Positions 32,962-41,451 of a stretch of DNA of 54,746 nt are shown here, piece by piece. A program made the translations under genes and the position numbers. Origin of the DNA: an uncultured Eubacteriales bacterium (GTDB lineage: Bacteria; Bacillota; Clostridia; Oscillospirales; UBA644); the NCBI GenBank assembly GCA_934454405.1, contig CAKSFN010000014.1, forward strand, positions 1 to 54,746, read 5' to 3'. How positions within the stretch are numbered: the first letter of the stretch is position 1; every line of letters begins with the position of its first letter. Under the pieces are notes generated by a model. It had not been told where the DNA came from and searched no databases. It was given only the letters and a program-made list of their open reading frames with translations.

Positions 32962-33929
32962 TATATCTCATATCCGACAGCGAGCTTCGCATTCTCTGCG
33001 CTTCATCCGGGCTTACCCCGAGCGTCAGATCTCCGCTCTCTTCGTTTCTGAAAGAGGGAACGAAGGTTGAGGGCAGAATGCTTGACGAGAATGTGCGCGG
33101 ACTTTCGCAACTCGGTCTTTTTGAAAAAAAAGAGCAGGGGGAGGAAACCCGTATTTCAGCGGAGGGATTATTGCTTGCGAAAATCCTTATGCGTCCCGAA
33201 AATGTTCTGACCGTGGGTCGGAAAAAAAGCGACGACGGGCTTTGGAACTGTTGCGCCCGCAAGGGGATATGGTATGTTTTCACCCGTAACGAGGAAAGAA
33301 AAGTGAATACCGTTTTCGCGTATTTTGACACGAAAATGCTCTGTTCGTGGCTTGACGGTCAGTTTACGAAGGGCTTCCGTAAGACCGTTGACGTTCCTTT
33401 CGGCATAGACCTTGAACTGTCGTATAACGAATGGTTTATGTTCCTGATGTCGCAGTTTATTTATATGCGGCGCGAAACGGAGCCGGAACCGAACGTGTGG
33501 TTTGATCGCTCGTGCCTGACGGATGTCAATCCCGCAAATTATCTGAAATCCAATTTTCGCGCGTTGGGCTTGATGAATGCGCGCGACACCGTGGATAAAG
33601 TTCTCGAACAGACCAATCCCGAGCTTTTTGAAATAACCCTTTCGTCTCTCGTTAAGAAAAATGTTTTTACATCGCGGGTCGATGAGAACGGAAAAGAAGA
33701 ATTCAGCCTGACGAATGTTGCCGCCGCATGGCTTGACAACGACCTTTTGACGGACACTCTGCTTTTTGATTTTAAGGGAAAGAACGGGTCGTATACCGTG
33801 CTTTTCTCGTTTCGGGCGACGGGTGTGCTCGCAACCGTTGACACAGGCAGAACCGTCCGATTCGTTTCTTCTCGCGAGATTCCGTGGGCGGCGTATATCG
33901 ACGCGGCGATTTCCGACAAAAACCGATAA
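32958..33929 (+). CDS. Soluble protein of unknown function with an internal duplication
   Basis: A protein of 323 residues from the ATG at 32958 (SD GGAGGA), giving MIYLISDSELRILCA. No membrane segment. Two parts look alike: around residues 55-100 (the LSQLGLFEKK...TRISAEGLLLAKIL pattern) and around 230-280 (the LSSLVKKNVF...EEFSLTNVAAAWL pattern), each like a winged-helix with a beta wing followed by a helix. I infer a duplicated wHTH-like or EspG-like scaffold, but no family was recognised. The four-base overlap with the cysteine-rich protein suggests they work together. Confidence 0.65.
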   Translation: MIYLISDSELRILCASSGLTPSVRSPLSSFLKEGTKVEGRMLDENVRGLSQLGLFEKKEQGEETRISAEGLLLAKILMRPENVLTVGRKKSDDGLWNCCARKGIWYVFTRNEERKVNTVFAYFDTKMLCSWLDGQFTKGFRKTVDVPFGIDLELSYNEWFMFLMSQFIYMRRETEPEPNVWFDRSCLTDVNPANYLKSNFRALGLMNARDTVDKVLEQTNPELFEITLSSLVKKNVFTSRVDENGKEEFSLTNVAAAWLDNDLLTDTLLFDFKGKNGSYTVLFSFRATGVLATVDTGRTVRFVSSREIPWAAYIDAAISDKNR

Positions 33930-33950
33930 AAAACGGAGTTGTTTTTATAT

Positions 33951-34778
33951 ATGTGGTTTGTTTATTTACTGCTGATTCTGATTTTGCTCGGCGGACTTTA
34001 TCTTTTTTTGATTTTTCCCCGCCCGAAGCATTTCAGACCCCGTTCCGACGCTTTCGCGCAATCGAAGCTTTTTGCGCACAGGGGGCTTTTCGACAATAGA
34101 ATAGTTGCCGAAAACTCGCTCTCCGCATTTAAAGCGGCGATTAAGTTCGGCTGCGGAATAGAGTTTGATGTTCGCCTTTCAAAGGACGGGATTCCCGTGG
34201 TCATGCACGACCGTTCCCTTATACGGATGTGCGGCGTGAACAAAAACGTCGATGATCTGAACGTCGACGAGCTGAAAAAGCTGAAGCTTCTGGATACGGG
34301 GGACGGAATACCGACTCTTCGCGAGGTTCTCGACCTTGTTGACGGCTCCGTTCCGCTTCTGATTGAGATGAAGGCGGACGGAACCGACGTTTCCGTTTGC
34401 CCTCAGTGCGAGCTGCAGCTTCGTCATTACAGCGGCTCTTATGTGGTGGAGTCTTTCAATCCTTTTGCTTTACGCTGGTACAAGATCCACCGTCCCGAGA
34501 TCCTTCGCGGACAGCTTGCGACTTCCTTCGGCGCGGCAAGAGAAAGCGAGCGGATTTTTACGGCTTTTTGCTCCTCCGGTTTTTTGTTTAATTTTCTTTC
34601 CCGCCCCGATTTTATCGCATTTAATCTGCGTTTTTCGTCCTCCGTTCCGTTCGGGATATGCTCGAAGCGGCTTTTCGCCGTTCCCGTCGGCTGGACGGCG
34701 CGGAATGAAAACGAGCTGAAAAATCCGTTGTTTGAAGTTTTTATTTTCGAGGGCTTCCTGCCGGGCGCGGAAAAATGA
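33951..34778 (+). CDS. Glycerophosphodiester phosphodiesterase (GDPD family), membrane-anchored
   Basis: A protein of 275 residues. An N-terminal helix (WFVYLLLILILLGGLYLFL) anchors it. The GDPD catalytic residues are FAHRG (His43, Arg44), AENSLSAF (Glu54), EFD (Glu71, Asp73) and VVMHD (His86). The family cleaves glycerophosphodiesters to glycerol-3-phosphate and an alcohol. The C-terminal part is shorter than usual and ends FEGFLPG. ATG 33951 is chosen, 12 bases after GGAG; a TTG at 33939 abuts the SD and is less likely. It could act in lipid turnover with the acyl-lipid operon, though it is not near it. Confidence 0.85.
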   Translation: MWFVYLLLILILLGGLYLFLIFPRPKHFRPRSDAFAQSKLFAHRGLFDNRIVAENSLSAFKAAIKFGCGIEFDVRLSKDGIPVVMHDRSLIRMCGVNKNVDDLNVDELKKLKLLDTGDGIPTLREVLDLVDGSVPLLIEMKADGTDVSVCPQCELQLRHYSGSYVVESFNPFALRWYKIHRPEILRGQLATSFGAARESERIFTAFCSSGFLFNFLSRPDFIAFNLRFSSSVPFGICSKRLFAVPVGWTARNENELKNPLFEVFIFEGFLPGAEK

Positions 34779-34799
34779 TTCGCGAAAGAAGACTGTAAT

Positions 34800-35879
34800 A
34801 TGAAAGTATTGGTTGCTATGAGCGGCGGCGTTGATTCGAGCGTCGCGGCAAAAATATTGACCGACGCGGGGCACTCCTGCGTCGGCTGTACGATGAAACT
34901 GTACAACAACGAAGACGCGGGGCTTCCGCAGGGGCACACCTGCTGCTCTCTTGACGATGTTGAGGACGCGCGGAGCGTCGCAAAAAAACTCGGCATGCCG
35001 TATTTTGTGTTCAATTTTTCCGATGATTTCAGGGAAAAAGTCGTGAAAAGGTTTATCTCCGCGTATTCAAAGGGTATGACCCCCAATCCCTGCATAGACT
35101 GCAACCGTTTTATGAAGTTTGATAAACTTTTCGAGCGCGCGGACGTTCTCGAATGTGACTGCATCGCGACGGGGCATTATGCCCGAATTGAGAAAATAAA
35201 CGGAAAATACGTCCTCAAAAAGGCTGTTGACCCGACAAAAGACCAAAGTTATGTGCTTTATGCCATGACGCAGGCGCAGCTCGCAAGAACTCTTTTTCCT
35301 CTCGGCGGACTTCATAAAACCGAGACCCGAAAACTTGCGGACGAAAGCGGCTTTGTAAACGCGGAAAAGCCCGACAGCCAGGATATATGCTTCGTTCCCG
35401 ACGGTGACTATGCCGGCGTTATAGAGCGTTTTACTGGGAAAAAAACGGAACGGGGCAGCTTTGTTGATACAAAAGGAAACGTCCTCGGCAGGCATAACGG
35501 AATAATCCGTTACACAATAGGGCAGCACCGCCGGCTCGGGCTGTCTCTTTCCGAAAAAAAATACGTCTGCCGCATAAGACCCGATACCAATGAGGTCGTA
35601 CTCGGCAGCAGCGAGGAACTTTTCAGCCGTGAGTTTTCGGTCGGCGATTTTAACTGGATTTCGGGCGAGGCTCCGTCCGAACCGTTCCGCTGCAAGGTAA
35701 AAGTCAGATACCGCCAGCAGGAGCAGCCTGCGTCGGCGGCTCCCCGTGCCGACGGAACCGTAAAAGTTGTCTTTGACGAGCCTCAACGCGCGATAACTCC
35801 GGGGCAGGCGGCGGTTCTTTATGACGGCGACATCGTTCTCGGCGGCGGTGTTATAGAGCCTTTTTCGGAGAACGAATAA
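34800..35879 (+). CDS. mnmA: tRNA-specific 2-thiouridylase
   Basis: A protein of 359 residues that thiolates U34 of tRNA-Lys, -Glu and -Gln. The PP-loop is AMSGGVDSSVAAK (6-18), the two catalytic cysteines are in NPCIDCNRFMKF and DICFVPDGDY, and the C-terminal OB-like domain ends with AITPGQAAVLYDGD. Standard MnmA length. It leads the lipoate genes: the next ATG overlaps its stop (TAATG). MnmA normally takes sulfur from a cysteine desulfurase; none is in the window. Confidence 0.95.
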   Translation: MKVLVAMSGGVDSSVAAKILTDAGHSCVGCTMKLYNNEDAGLPQGHTCCSLDDVEDARSVAKKLGMPYFVFNFSDDFREKVVKRFISAYSKGMTPNPCIDCNRFMKFDKLFERADVLECDCIATGHYARIEKINGKYVLKKAVDPTKDQSYVLYAMTQAQLARTLFPLGGLHKTETRKLADESGFVNAEKPDSQDICFVPDGDYAGVIERFTGKKTERGSFVDTKGNVLGRHNGIIRYTIGQHRRLGLSLSEKKYVCRIRPDTNEVVLGSSEELFSREFSVGDFNWISGEAPSEPFRCKVKVRYRQQEQPASAAPRADGTVKVVFDEPQRAITPGQAAVLYDGDIVLGGGVIEPFSENE

Positions 35880-36826
35880 TGATAACTTTCAACAATGTTT
35901 CTCACGACCCTTTTTACAATCAGGCGTTTGAAGAATATGTTTTCAATACGTTTCGGGACGACGATATAATGTTTTTCTGGCGCAATTCGCCCGCCGTCGT
36001 CGTCGGCTGTTCGCAGAATATCTGCCGCGAAGTCAGCGTTCCGGCGCTGCGTCGGGCGAATATTCCCGTTGTTCGCCGTATTTCGGGCGGCGGCACGGTC
36101 TACCACGATCCCGGAAACATCAATTACACTTATATCAAAAGTGTTGACGGACTGCCCGATTACGGCGAATGCATCGCTCCCGTCGCCGCCGCGCTCAATT
36201 CGCTCGGCGTTTCGGCTCATAAAAGCGGCGTTTGCGACATTTCAATAGGGGACAGGAAGATTTCGGGAAGCGCGCAGCGCGTTGTCAGGGGCAGAGTGCT
36301 TCATCACGGAACGCTTTTGTATTCATGCGATCTCGGCGCGCTTGACGCGTTGACGACGTTCGGAAAAAACGAGTGCTTCAAAACAAAGGGAACTCTTTCC
36401 GCGATAAGCTCCGTCGCGAACATATCGGAATATCTCGAAAAACCGATGCCCGTCGAAGATTTTCAAACCGCGCTTGCGAAAGAGCTTTTGCCGCCTGATT
36501 GCAAGACCGTCGAACTGACGTCGGAACAGTCTGCGGAAGTTGAAAAGCTTCGGGATGAGAAATATAAAAGCCGCGAATGGACATGGGGAACAACTCCGCC
36601 GTTCGTTTACGAAAAAGCGGGCGTATACGGAGACGAGCCCTTTTATATCTCCTATAAAGCAAAAAAAGGCGTCGTTTCGGACGCCGTTGTCGAAAGTCCG
36701 TGGATAGACGGCGCGCTTGCCGCCGCGCTTCTGAACGGGGCGTTTCTCTGTCCCGAAGTTTTTGAGGATGTTTGCTTAAAGCTTTCCGATGACGAAAACG
36801 GAGAGCTGTTTAGTCTTTTTATGTGA
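35879..36826 (+). CDS. Lipoate-protein ligase-like protein, first of two
   Basis: A protein of 315 residues with the LplA/LipM fold: VVGCSQNICREV, RRISGGGTVYHDPGN (lipoyl-AMP site) and the catalytic lysine in DRKISGSAQR. The C-terminal domain typical of two-domain ligases is present. It joins lipoate, or octanoate, to a lipoyl domain using ATP. It overlaps mnmA by one base and is followed after about 40 bases by the lipoyl-domain gene. It is a distinct paralog of the protein at 37961, so the two may differ in substrate (octanoate or lipoate) or target. Confidence 0.87.
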   Translation: MITFNNVSHDPFYNQAFEEYVFNTFRDDDIMFFWRNSPAVVVGCSQNICREVSVPALRRANIPVVRRISGGGTVYHDPGNINYTYIKSVDGLPDYGECIAPVAAALNSLGVSAHKSGVCDISIGDRKISGSAQRVVRGRVLHHGTLLYSCDLGALDALTTFGKNECFKTKGTLSAISSVANISEYLEKPMPVEDFQTALAKELLPPDCKTVELTSEQSAEVEKLRDEKYKSREWTWGTTPPFVYEKAGVYGDEPFYISYKAKKGVVSDAVVESPWIDGALAAALLNGAFLCPEVFEDVCLKLSDDENGELFSLFM

Positions 36827-36867
36827 AATCATACTTGAAAAAGTACCTTTTGAAAGGAAAAGATATT

Positions 36868-37107
36868 ATGGAAAAAGAAATCAAAATGCCGAAACTGCGC
36901 CCCGAAATGAAGGAGGGCGTGCTTTGCGCCTGGCTCAAAGAAGAGGGAGACCGCGTAAGCGTCGGCGAACCCGTTTTCGAGATAGAAACGGACAAGGTCG
37001 TCAATCAGGTCGAAGCGACGGAAAACGGCGTTCTGAAAAAGAAATTTTTTGAAGACGGAGACACCGTTGCCGTTGACGCGACAGTCGCCGTTATCGAGGT
37101 TGAATAA
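36868..37107 (+). CDS. Free-standing lipoyl-domain protein
   Basis: A protein of 79 residues that is only one lipoyl domain, with the lipoylation motif IETDKVVNQ (Lys43). Sequence around it (PKLRPEMKEG, GDRVSVGEPV) is E2-type, not GcvH. There is no peripheral-subunit-binding or acyltransferase domain, and no dehydrogenase gene is near. ATG 36868 follows AAAGGAAAAG. It sits between a lipoate ligase and lipoyl synthase, so it may be a carrier on which lipoate is assembled, or part of an unknown redox or acyl complex. Confidence 0.85.
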   Translation: MEKEIKMPKLRPEMKEGVLCAWLKEEGDRVSVGEPVFEIETDKVVNQVEATENGVLKKKFFEDGDTVAVDATVAVIEVE

Positions 37108-37113
37108 AGGTTT

Positions 37114-37974
37114 ATGGAAAGAAAACCCGAATGGCTCAGGGTTCGCTATAACCGTGACGCGGTAAACGAAGTTGCGGAGCTTATGCGCGACCTGAAGCTC
37201 AACACCGTCTGCAAAGAGGCTAACTGCCCTAATCTGGGAGAATGTTACCGCAAGCATACGGCGACTTTTATGATTCTCGGAAGCATCTGCACGCGTAACT
37301 GCCGTTTCTGCAACGTGACGACCGGCCGTCCGCTGCCGCCCGACCCCGACGAACCCGAAAATGTTGCGCTTGCGGCAAAAAAGCTCGGCTTGCGCCATGT
37401 TGTTCTGACCTGCTCCACGCGTGACGATCTGCCGGACGGCGGCGCCGAACAGTTTGCGAAGACCGTCGCGGCGATACGCAGGCTTTGTCCCTCCGCCACC
37501 GTTGAAACTCTTATTTCCGATATGAAGTTCAACACCGACGCGCTCGACGTCGTTGTCGCGTCGCGCCCCGACGTTATAAATCATAACGTCGAAACCGTCA
37601 GATCTCTTCAAAAAGCCGTTCGTCCTCAGGCGGATTATGAACGTTCGCTCGGCGTTTTGCGTTACTGCAAGCAGAAAGACCCGTCCGTTTTGACCAAAAC
37701 GGGCTTTATGGTCGGGCTCGGAGAAACGGAAGACGAGATTTCGGAATTGATGGACGATATTCTGAAAACGGGTTGCGATATTCTGACGATAGGTCAGTAT
37801 CTGCAGCCGTCGCCCGAACATTATCCTCTTGCGCGGTACGCCACACCCGAGGACTTTGCAAGATATAAAGAAACGGCTCTCGCGAAGGGCTTCCGTCACG
37901 TCGCGTCGGCGCCGCTCGCGCGCAGCTCTTATCGCGCGTGGGAAGTGTTGGAGGATGCGCATGATCTATATTGA
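37114..37974 (+). CDS. lipA: Lipoyl synthase
   Basis: A protein of 286 residues, a radical SAM enzyme that inserts two sulfur atoms into octanoyl-lipoyl domains. The auxiliary cluster cysteines are in CKEANCPNLGEC (33-44), the radical SAM cysteines in CTRNCRFC (59-66). The C-terminal RSSYRA is conserved. Standard length. It lies six bases after the lipoyl-domain gene and overlaps the second ligase by 14 bases. LipA needs octanoylated protein; no LipB is in the window, so a ligase must supply octanoate. Confidence 0.95.
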   Translation: MERKPEWLRVRYNRDAVNEVAELMRDLKLNTVCKEANCPNLGECYRKHTATFMILGSICTRNCRFCNVTTGRPLPPDPDEPENVALAAKKLGLRHVVLTCSTRDDLPDGGAEQFAKTVAAIRRLCPSATVETLISDMKFNTDALDVVVASRPDVINHNVETVRSLQKAVRPQADYERSLGVLRYCKQKDPSVLTKTGFMVGLGETEDEISELMDDILKTGCDILTIGQYLQPSPEHYPLARYATPEDFARYKETALAKGFRHVASAPLARSSYRAWEVLEDAHDLY

Positions 37975-38941
37975 GACCGGCTCGGACGACGTTTATTACA
38001 ACTTCGGACTTGAGTATTATTTTACCGTAGAAAAAAAACTGTCCGACACGGTTTTTCTGTTTTGGCGCACTACTCCGACGCTTATGGTCGGAAAGTATCA
38101 GAACGTCGCGGAGGAAATAAACAAACCCTATGCCGACGAACACGGAATAAAGCTCGTTCGCCGTATGTCGGGCGGGGGCACCATATATACCGATCCCGGC
38201 GGATGGCAGTTCACTTTTATCTGTCAGGGGGCTGCGAAGGAAATAGATTTTAACCGTTTTATAGCGCCCGTGACGGATGCTCTCCGCGAAATGGGCGTCA
38301 ACGCAGGCTTTAACGGCAGAAACGATTTGACGATAGACGGAAAAAAGTTTTCCGGCAACGCGCAGTACCGCCTCGGCGACAGCCTTGTTCATCACGGCTC
38401 GCTGCTGTTTGACACCGATATCGGTCAAATGGTGGCGTCAACCACGGTTGACAGCTATAAAATCACGTCGAAAAGCATAAAATCCGTTCGCGACAGGGTG
38501 ACGAACATCGCCGAGCACCTGCCTTCGCCGATGAACCCCGACGAATTCAAAAAATGTATGGTCAGGCATATAATGCGCGGAAGCGACGCTTCGTATACGG
38601 TAACGCCGGAGGACGACAGGCGTATTCGCGAGATAGCGAAAGAAAAATTCGAAAGCTGGCAAAGCATTTTCGGCGTCAACCCGAAATTCAACATTGAAAG
38701 AACGGGACGCTTCGAAGGCGGAAAAATCACGTTCAGGCTTGACGTTGACAGGGGAGTTATCAAAAACGCGTCCGTTTTCGGCGATTTTTTCTCAACGCTT
38801 GACCCGGAGGTCATCTGTTCCGCTTTGACAGGCTGCCGATATGAAAAAGATGACGTTTTGCGCGCACTTATCGAAAATAACATCGACGGCGCGATTTATC
38901 GCATTTCCGCTGAAGAAATGGCGAAAACCGTCGCAGACTGA
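37961..38941 (+). CDS. Lipoate-protein ligase-like protein, second of two
   Basis: A protein of 326 residues, ATG at 37961 with GGAGG 7 bases upstream. The same motifs as the first copy: VGKYQNVAEEIN, RRMSGGGTIYTDPGG and KKFSGNAQYR with the lysine. C-terminal domain present. Identity to the first copy appears moderate, so the duplication is old. The gene overlaps lipA by 14 bases and is the last of the set. One copy probably handles scavenged lipoate and the other octanoate, or one acts on the lone lipoyl domain. This is inference. Confidence 0.87.
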   Translation: MIYIETGSDDVYYNFGLEYYFTVEKKLSDTVFLFWRTTPTLMVGKYQNVAEEINKPYADEHGIKLVRRMSGGGTIYTDPGGWQFTFICQGAAKEIDFNRFIAPVTDALREMGVNAGFNGRNDLTIDGKKFSGNAQYRLGDSLVHHGSLLFDTDIGQMVASTTVDSYKITSKSIKSVRDRVTNIAEHLPSPMNPDEFKKCMVRHIMRGSDASYTVTPEDDRRIREIAKEKFESWQSIFGVNPKFNIERTGRFEGGKITFRLDVDRGVIKNASVFGDFFSTLDPEVICSALTGCRYEKDDVLRALIENNIDGAIYRISAEEMAKTVAD

Positions 38942-38953
38942 ACCGAAAAAACG

Positions 38954-39029
38954 GGCTGTAAAAACTGAAGTGCACCCCAAAAGCGTCTAACTTTTGGGGT
39001 GCACTTCAAAACACGGGGTTTTTACAGCC
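38954..39029. terminator. Terminator of the lipoate operon, interrupted by an insertion
   Basis: GGCTGTAAAAAC (38954-38965) pairs perfectly with GTTTTTACAGCC (39018-39029). The loop contains a 43-bp palindrome flanked by AAAC on both sides. Without the insertion and one AAAC, the loop is ACGGG and the hairpin a standard bidirectional terminator for the lipoate operon and the converging TraB gene. Confidence 0.8.
38966..39008. mobile_element. 43-bp miniature inverted-repeat element
   Basis: TGAAGTGCACCCCAAAAG and CTTTTGGGGTGCACTTCA are 18-base perfect inverted repeats separated by only CGTCTAA. The element is bordered by the direct repeat AAAC (38962-38965 and 39009-39012), a 4-bp target duplication. 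TG...CA ends and the CCCCAAAAG-TTAGAC core are like IS3/IS150-type termini. Therefore a deleted, non-coding insertion element, related to the palindrome at 3384-3427. Confidence 0.65.
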
Positions 39030-39053
39030 TCATTATTTTTGCGATATAAGTCT

Positions 39054-40070
39054 TTAATCGAATCTGACAAGCTCGACGGTATATCCCGCTTCCGTCAGTT
39101 TTTTTACCAGTCCGTCGTTTCCGAGCATGTGCGCCATTCCGACCACATAGAAAACGCTCTTGCCGTTTTTCAGAAGATCAAGAGCTTTTTTAACCATTTC
39201 CGCATTGCGGTCGATCAAAATGACGTTGTTGTATTCTTCGGCGCATCTGATCTCTTCTGCCGTATACTTGCTCTCATCTACTTCGGAAAAAAGAATTTCC
39301 TCTGCTTTGGTCAGGTCTCCCTTTTTCCATATGTCGAAAAGCTCTTTTACCGACTCTTCGTATTCCTTTACGTAATTATCCGTCTTAAAACCGCGGATAT
39401 CGCTTTTCAAAACAAATTCCTGTGTTTTGTCCGAAAGCGCCGCTGCGTCGGCGTATATCTTTTTGTAATCTTCGAGTTCGATTATCTCTTTGTTCGTCTC
39501 TTTTGCCTTGCTCAGAAACCAACGGTCAACGCCGTTTTCGGTTTTATAGTTTTCGGTCATATCCGTCAGCATTGACGAGATCATCGATTCCCAAAACGTC
39601 GGTTTGTAATAATCCATCGCAAGGTTGTATATGCCGAGTTCCGTCATAAGGGCAACGGCATCGTCATAAAGTTCTTTGTCGATATGGTCTTTAATGGTCG
39701 TTCCGTCCGAATAGACAAAAGGTTTTATGCCCTCAATGAGCGCGGCGGGATCTTCTTCAAGCGCGATAATGTCGCTTTCGACCGCAAGCGCGGCGCATTT
39801 TTCAAACGCATCAATAATCTGTTTCGGATAATTGTTTGTGTTCTCTGTGCCGATGTGTATCGAGCCGAGCAGATAAAACTCTCCGTCATACCCGTTGCCG
39901 GAAACCTTCCAGAACAGGGGAGTTGATTCTTCGCTTTGCGGCGCGGGTTCCGTAACGGATTGCTCCGTTGTCGTTGTCGGCGCCTCTGTCGTCGGTTCTT
40001 TTTCCGGCACGCATGCGACCAGAGAGAAAACTGCGCAGAGAAGTAAGAGAAGAGACAGTACTTTTTTCAT
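39054..40070 (-). CDS. TraB/GumN family lipoprotein
   Basis: A protein of 338 residues with a lipoprotein signal (MKKVLSLLLLLCAVFSLVAC, lipobox LVAC, Cys20), then a threonine/glutamate-rich linker (about 21-50) and a TraB/GumN domain. The two conserved motifs are LLGSIHIGT and VVGMAHMLG at the C terminus; in the related TIKI proteases they bind a metal. It is anchored on the outer face of the membrane. Role unknown. SD AAAGGAAAAGG. Confidence 0.82.
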   Translation of the reverse strand: MKKVLSLLLLLCAVFSLVACVPEKEPTTEAPTTTTEQSVTEPAPQSEESTPLFWKVSGNGYDGEFYLLGSIHIGTENTNNYPKQIIDAFEKCAALAVESDIIALEEDPAALIEGIKPFVYSDGTTIKDHIDKELYDDAVALMTELGIYNLAMDYYKPTFWESMISSMLTDMTENYKTENGVDRWFLSKAKETNKEIIELEDYKKIYADAAALSDKTQEFVLKSDIRGFKTDNYVKEYEESVKELFDIWKKGDLTKAEEILFSEVDESKYTAEEIRCAEEYNNVILIDRNAEMVKKALDLLKNGKSVFYVVGMAHMLGNDGLVKKLTEAGYTVELVRFD

Positions 40071-40169
40071 AAAATCCTTTTCCTTTCGATTTTTGGCTTT
40101 GATTTGGACCTTTTTTATATATTAACATTTTTTTCTTTTTTTGTCAATATCTCCGCATTTTCGACGGAA

Positions 40170-40206
40170 AAAAGACAGGACGAGCCGCGGCCCGAGCCTG
40201 TCTTTT
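40170..40206 (-). terminator. Terminator of spoVT
   Basis: AAAAGACAGG pairs with CCTGTCTTTT; an inner GC-rich palindrome (CGAGCCGCGGCCCGAG) extends it. T6 follows on the minus strand. Confidence 0.85.
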
Positions 40207-40228
40207 CTGTCTTTTTTCCGTAAAACTT

Positions 40229-40771
40229 TCAGCTTTCGAGCTGTTTTGAAAAAAGGATCGCGGCGGTTTCGGCGATTTTTACGTCCGTTTCGCTCGGCGC
40301 AGCCCCGTCGTTTCTGATAAGGACGATTATTCCGCCGACAACGTCGCTGTCCACTATCAGCGGACAGACAATGCCCGCGTGGCAGTTTTCCGCGCTTTCC
40401 GAAACGGGTATGCGCGGGTCTCCGATCCTGTAAACATAGGTTTTTCTTTCTTCAAGCAGTCTTTCTGTTTCGGGAGAGAGCTTTTTGTCCGCAAGCTGGC
40501 GTTTTTTTTCGCCCGAGACCGACAGTATCGTGTCTTTGTCCGATACGATCGCCGTATTTGCCGTTCCTCTGTTGACGGTCTCCGCATAAACATCGACGTA
40601 TTCGCTGATTTCTCCTATCGGCGAATACTTTTTGAAGATAACTTCTCCGTCCTTGTTGGTAAAAATTTCAAGAGGCGCGCCTTCCCTGATGCGCATGGTT
40701 CTTCGGATCTCCTTCGGTATAACCACTCTTCCGAGATCATCTATTCTTCTGACAATTCCCGTTGCTTTCAT
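40229..40771 (-). CDS. spoVT: Stage V sporulation protein T, transition-state regulator
   Basis: A protein of 180 residues. The N-terminal AbrB/SpoVT DNA-binding domain is MKATGIVRRIDDLGRVVIPK (1-20) and on to about 50, and the C-terminal half is a GAF-like sensor domain (from about 60 to 178), the SpoVT layout. In Bacillus it modulates sigma-G genes, including SASP genes; a SASP gene is next to it here. Length is that of the family. Confidence 0.93.
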   Translation of the reverse strand: MKATGIVRRIDDLGRVVIPKEIRRTMRIREGAPLEIFTNKDGEVIFKKYSPIGEISEYVDVYAETVNRGTANTAIVSDKDTILSVSGEKKRQLADKKLSPETERLLEERKTYVYRIGDPRIPVSESAENCHAGIVCPLIVDSDVVGGIIVLIRNDGAAPSETDVKIAETAAILFSKQLES

Positions 40772-40875
40772 TGTTATATATCTCCCATGATTATTTCCGG
40801 CTTTTTGCCTGTCTGTGCCTTTATATTATTCACGAAATATGGGATATTATTCATCGGTTTTATTTGATAAGGAAA

Positions 40876-40901
40876 GGGGACGCGCCCAAAGACGCGTCCC
40901 C
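40876..40901. terminator. Hairpin after the SASP gene
   Basis: GGGGACGCG pairs with CGCGTCCCC, 8-base loop. On the minus strand it is followed by TTTCC. A likely terminator of the SASP gene, about 30 bases after its stop. Confidence 0.6.
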
Positions 40902-40933
40902 GAACTCCGAGAAAGGTCATCCCCGAAAAGGGT

Positions 40934-41122
40934 TTACTTCATGCCGTTCTCGTAGCTTTCGATCATTTTCTTAACCATCTGACCACCCACGGAACCCGCC
41001 TGTTTTGCGGTAAGGTCGCCGTTGTAGCCCTGTTTAAGATTTACTCCCACTTCGGAAGCAGCTTCCATTTTGAATCTGTTGAGAGCTTCCTTTGCAGAGG
41101 GAACAAGACTCTTGTTAGCCAT
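40934..41122 (-). CDS. Small acid-soluble spore protein, alpha/beta type
   Basis: A protein of 62 residues. ATG at 41122, with AAAGGAG upstream; a longer frame is not supported. NKSLVPSAKEALNRFKMEAASEVGV contains the GPR protease cleavage region (KMEAASEVG), and LTAKQAGSVGGQMVKKMIE is the conserved C-terminal part. Alpha/beta SASPs coat spore DNA, protect it from UV and heat and are degraded in germination. This marks the organism as a spore former. Expected under sigma-G; no clear promoter identified. Confidence 0.93.
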   Translation of the reverse strand: MANKSLVPSAKEALNRFKMEAASEVGVNLKQGYNGDLTAKQAGSVGGQMVKKMIESYENGMK

Positions 41123-41334
41123 TTTGTGAATCTCCTTTGTGCGTAATTGCACTTTTTCAGTGATTACTTTTTTCATCACGCGATCTTTCGGTCGCAATAG
41201 TATTATTGAGTTTTTTTCGTCGGTTATTAATGTATATTTTTCCAAAAAAAATTATTCGTAAGTTTGAAAAAACATTTGCGCGAGCGTCACGGAGGGTTTT
41301 CGGAAATCAGTCTTTTCAAAATTATGGTGTGCTA

Positions 41335-41363
41335 TTGACATTTCAACGGTTTTATGATATTAT
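41335..41363 (+). promoter_or_regulatory. Promoter of the surface-polysaccharide locus
   Basis: TTGACA (41335-41340), 17 bases, TATTAT (41358-41363). The leader of about 80 bases holds a T7 run (41418-41424) between a 6-base inverted repeat (TTGACG 41406-41411 with CGTCAA 41432-41437), so attenuation or processing is possible. The gap 41123-41451 has no gene; its left half carries the SASP upstream region. Confidence 0.75.
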
Positions 41364-41451
41364 TATTCAGTAAGCTTTAATTTGTTGATTTTGTTGATAA
41401 ACGGCTTGACGGAGATGTTTTTTTCGGCTGTCGTCAACATTGGGGTTTTAT

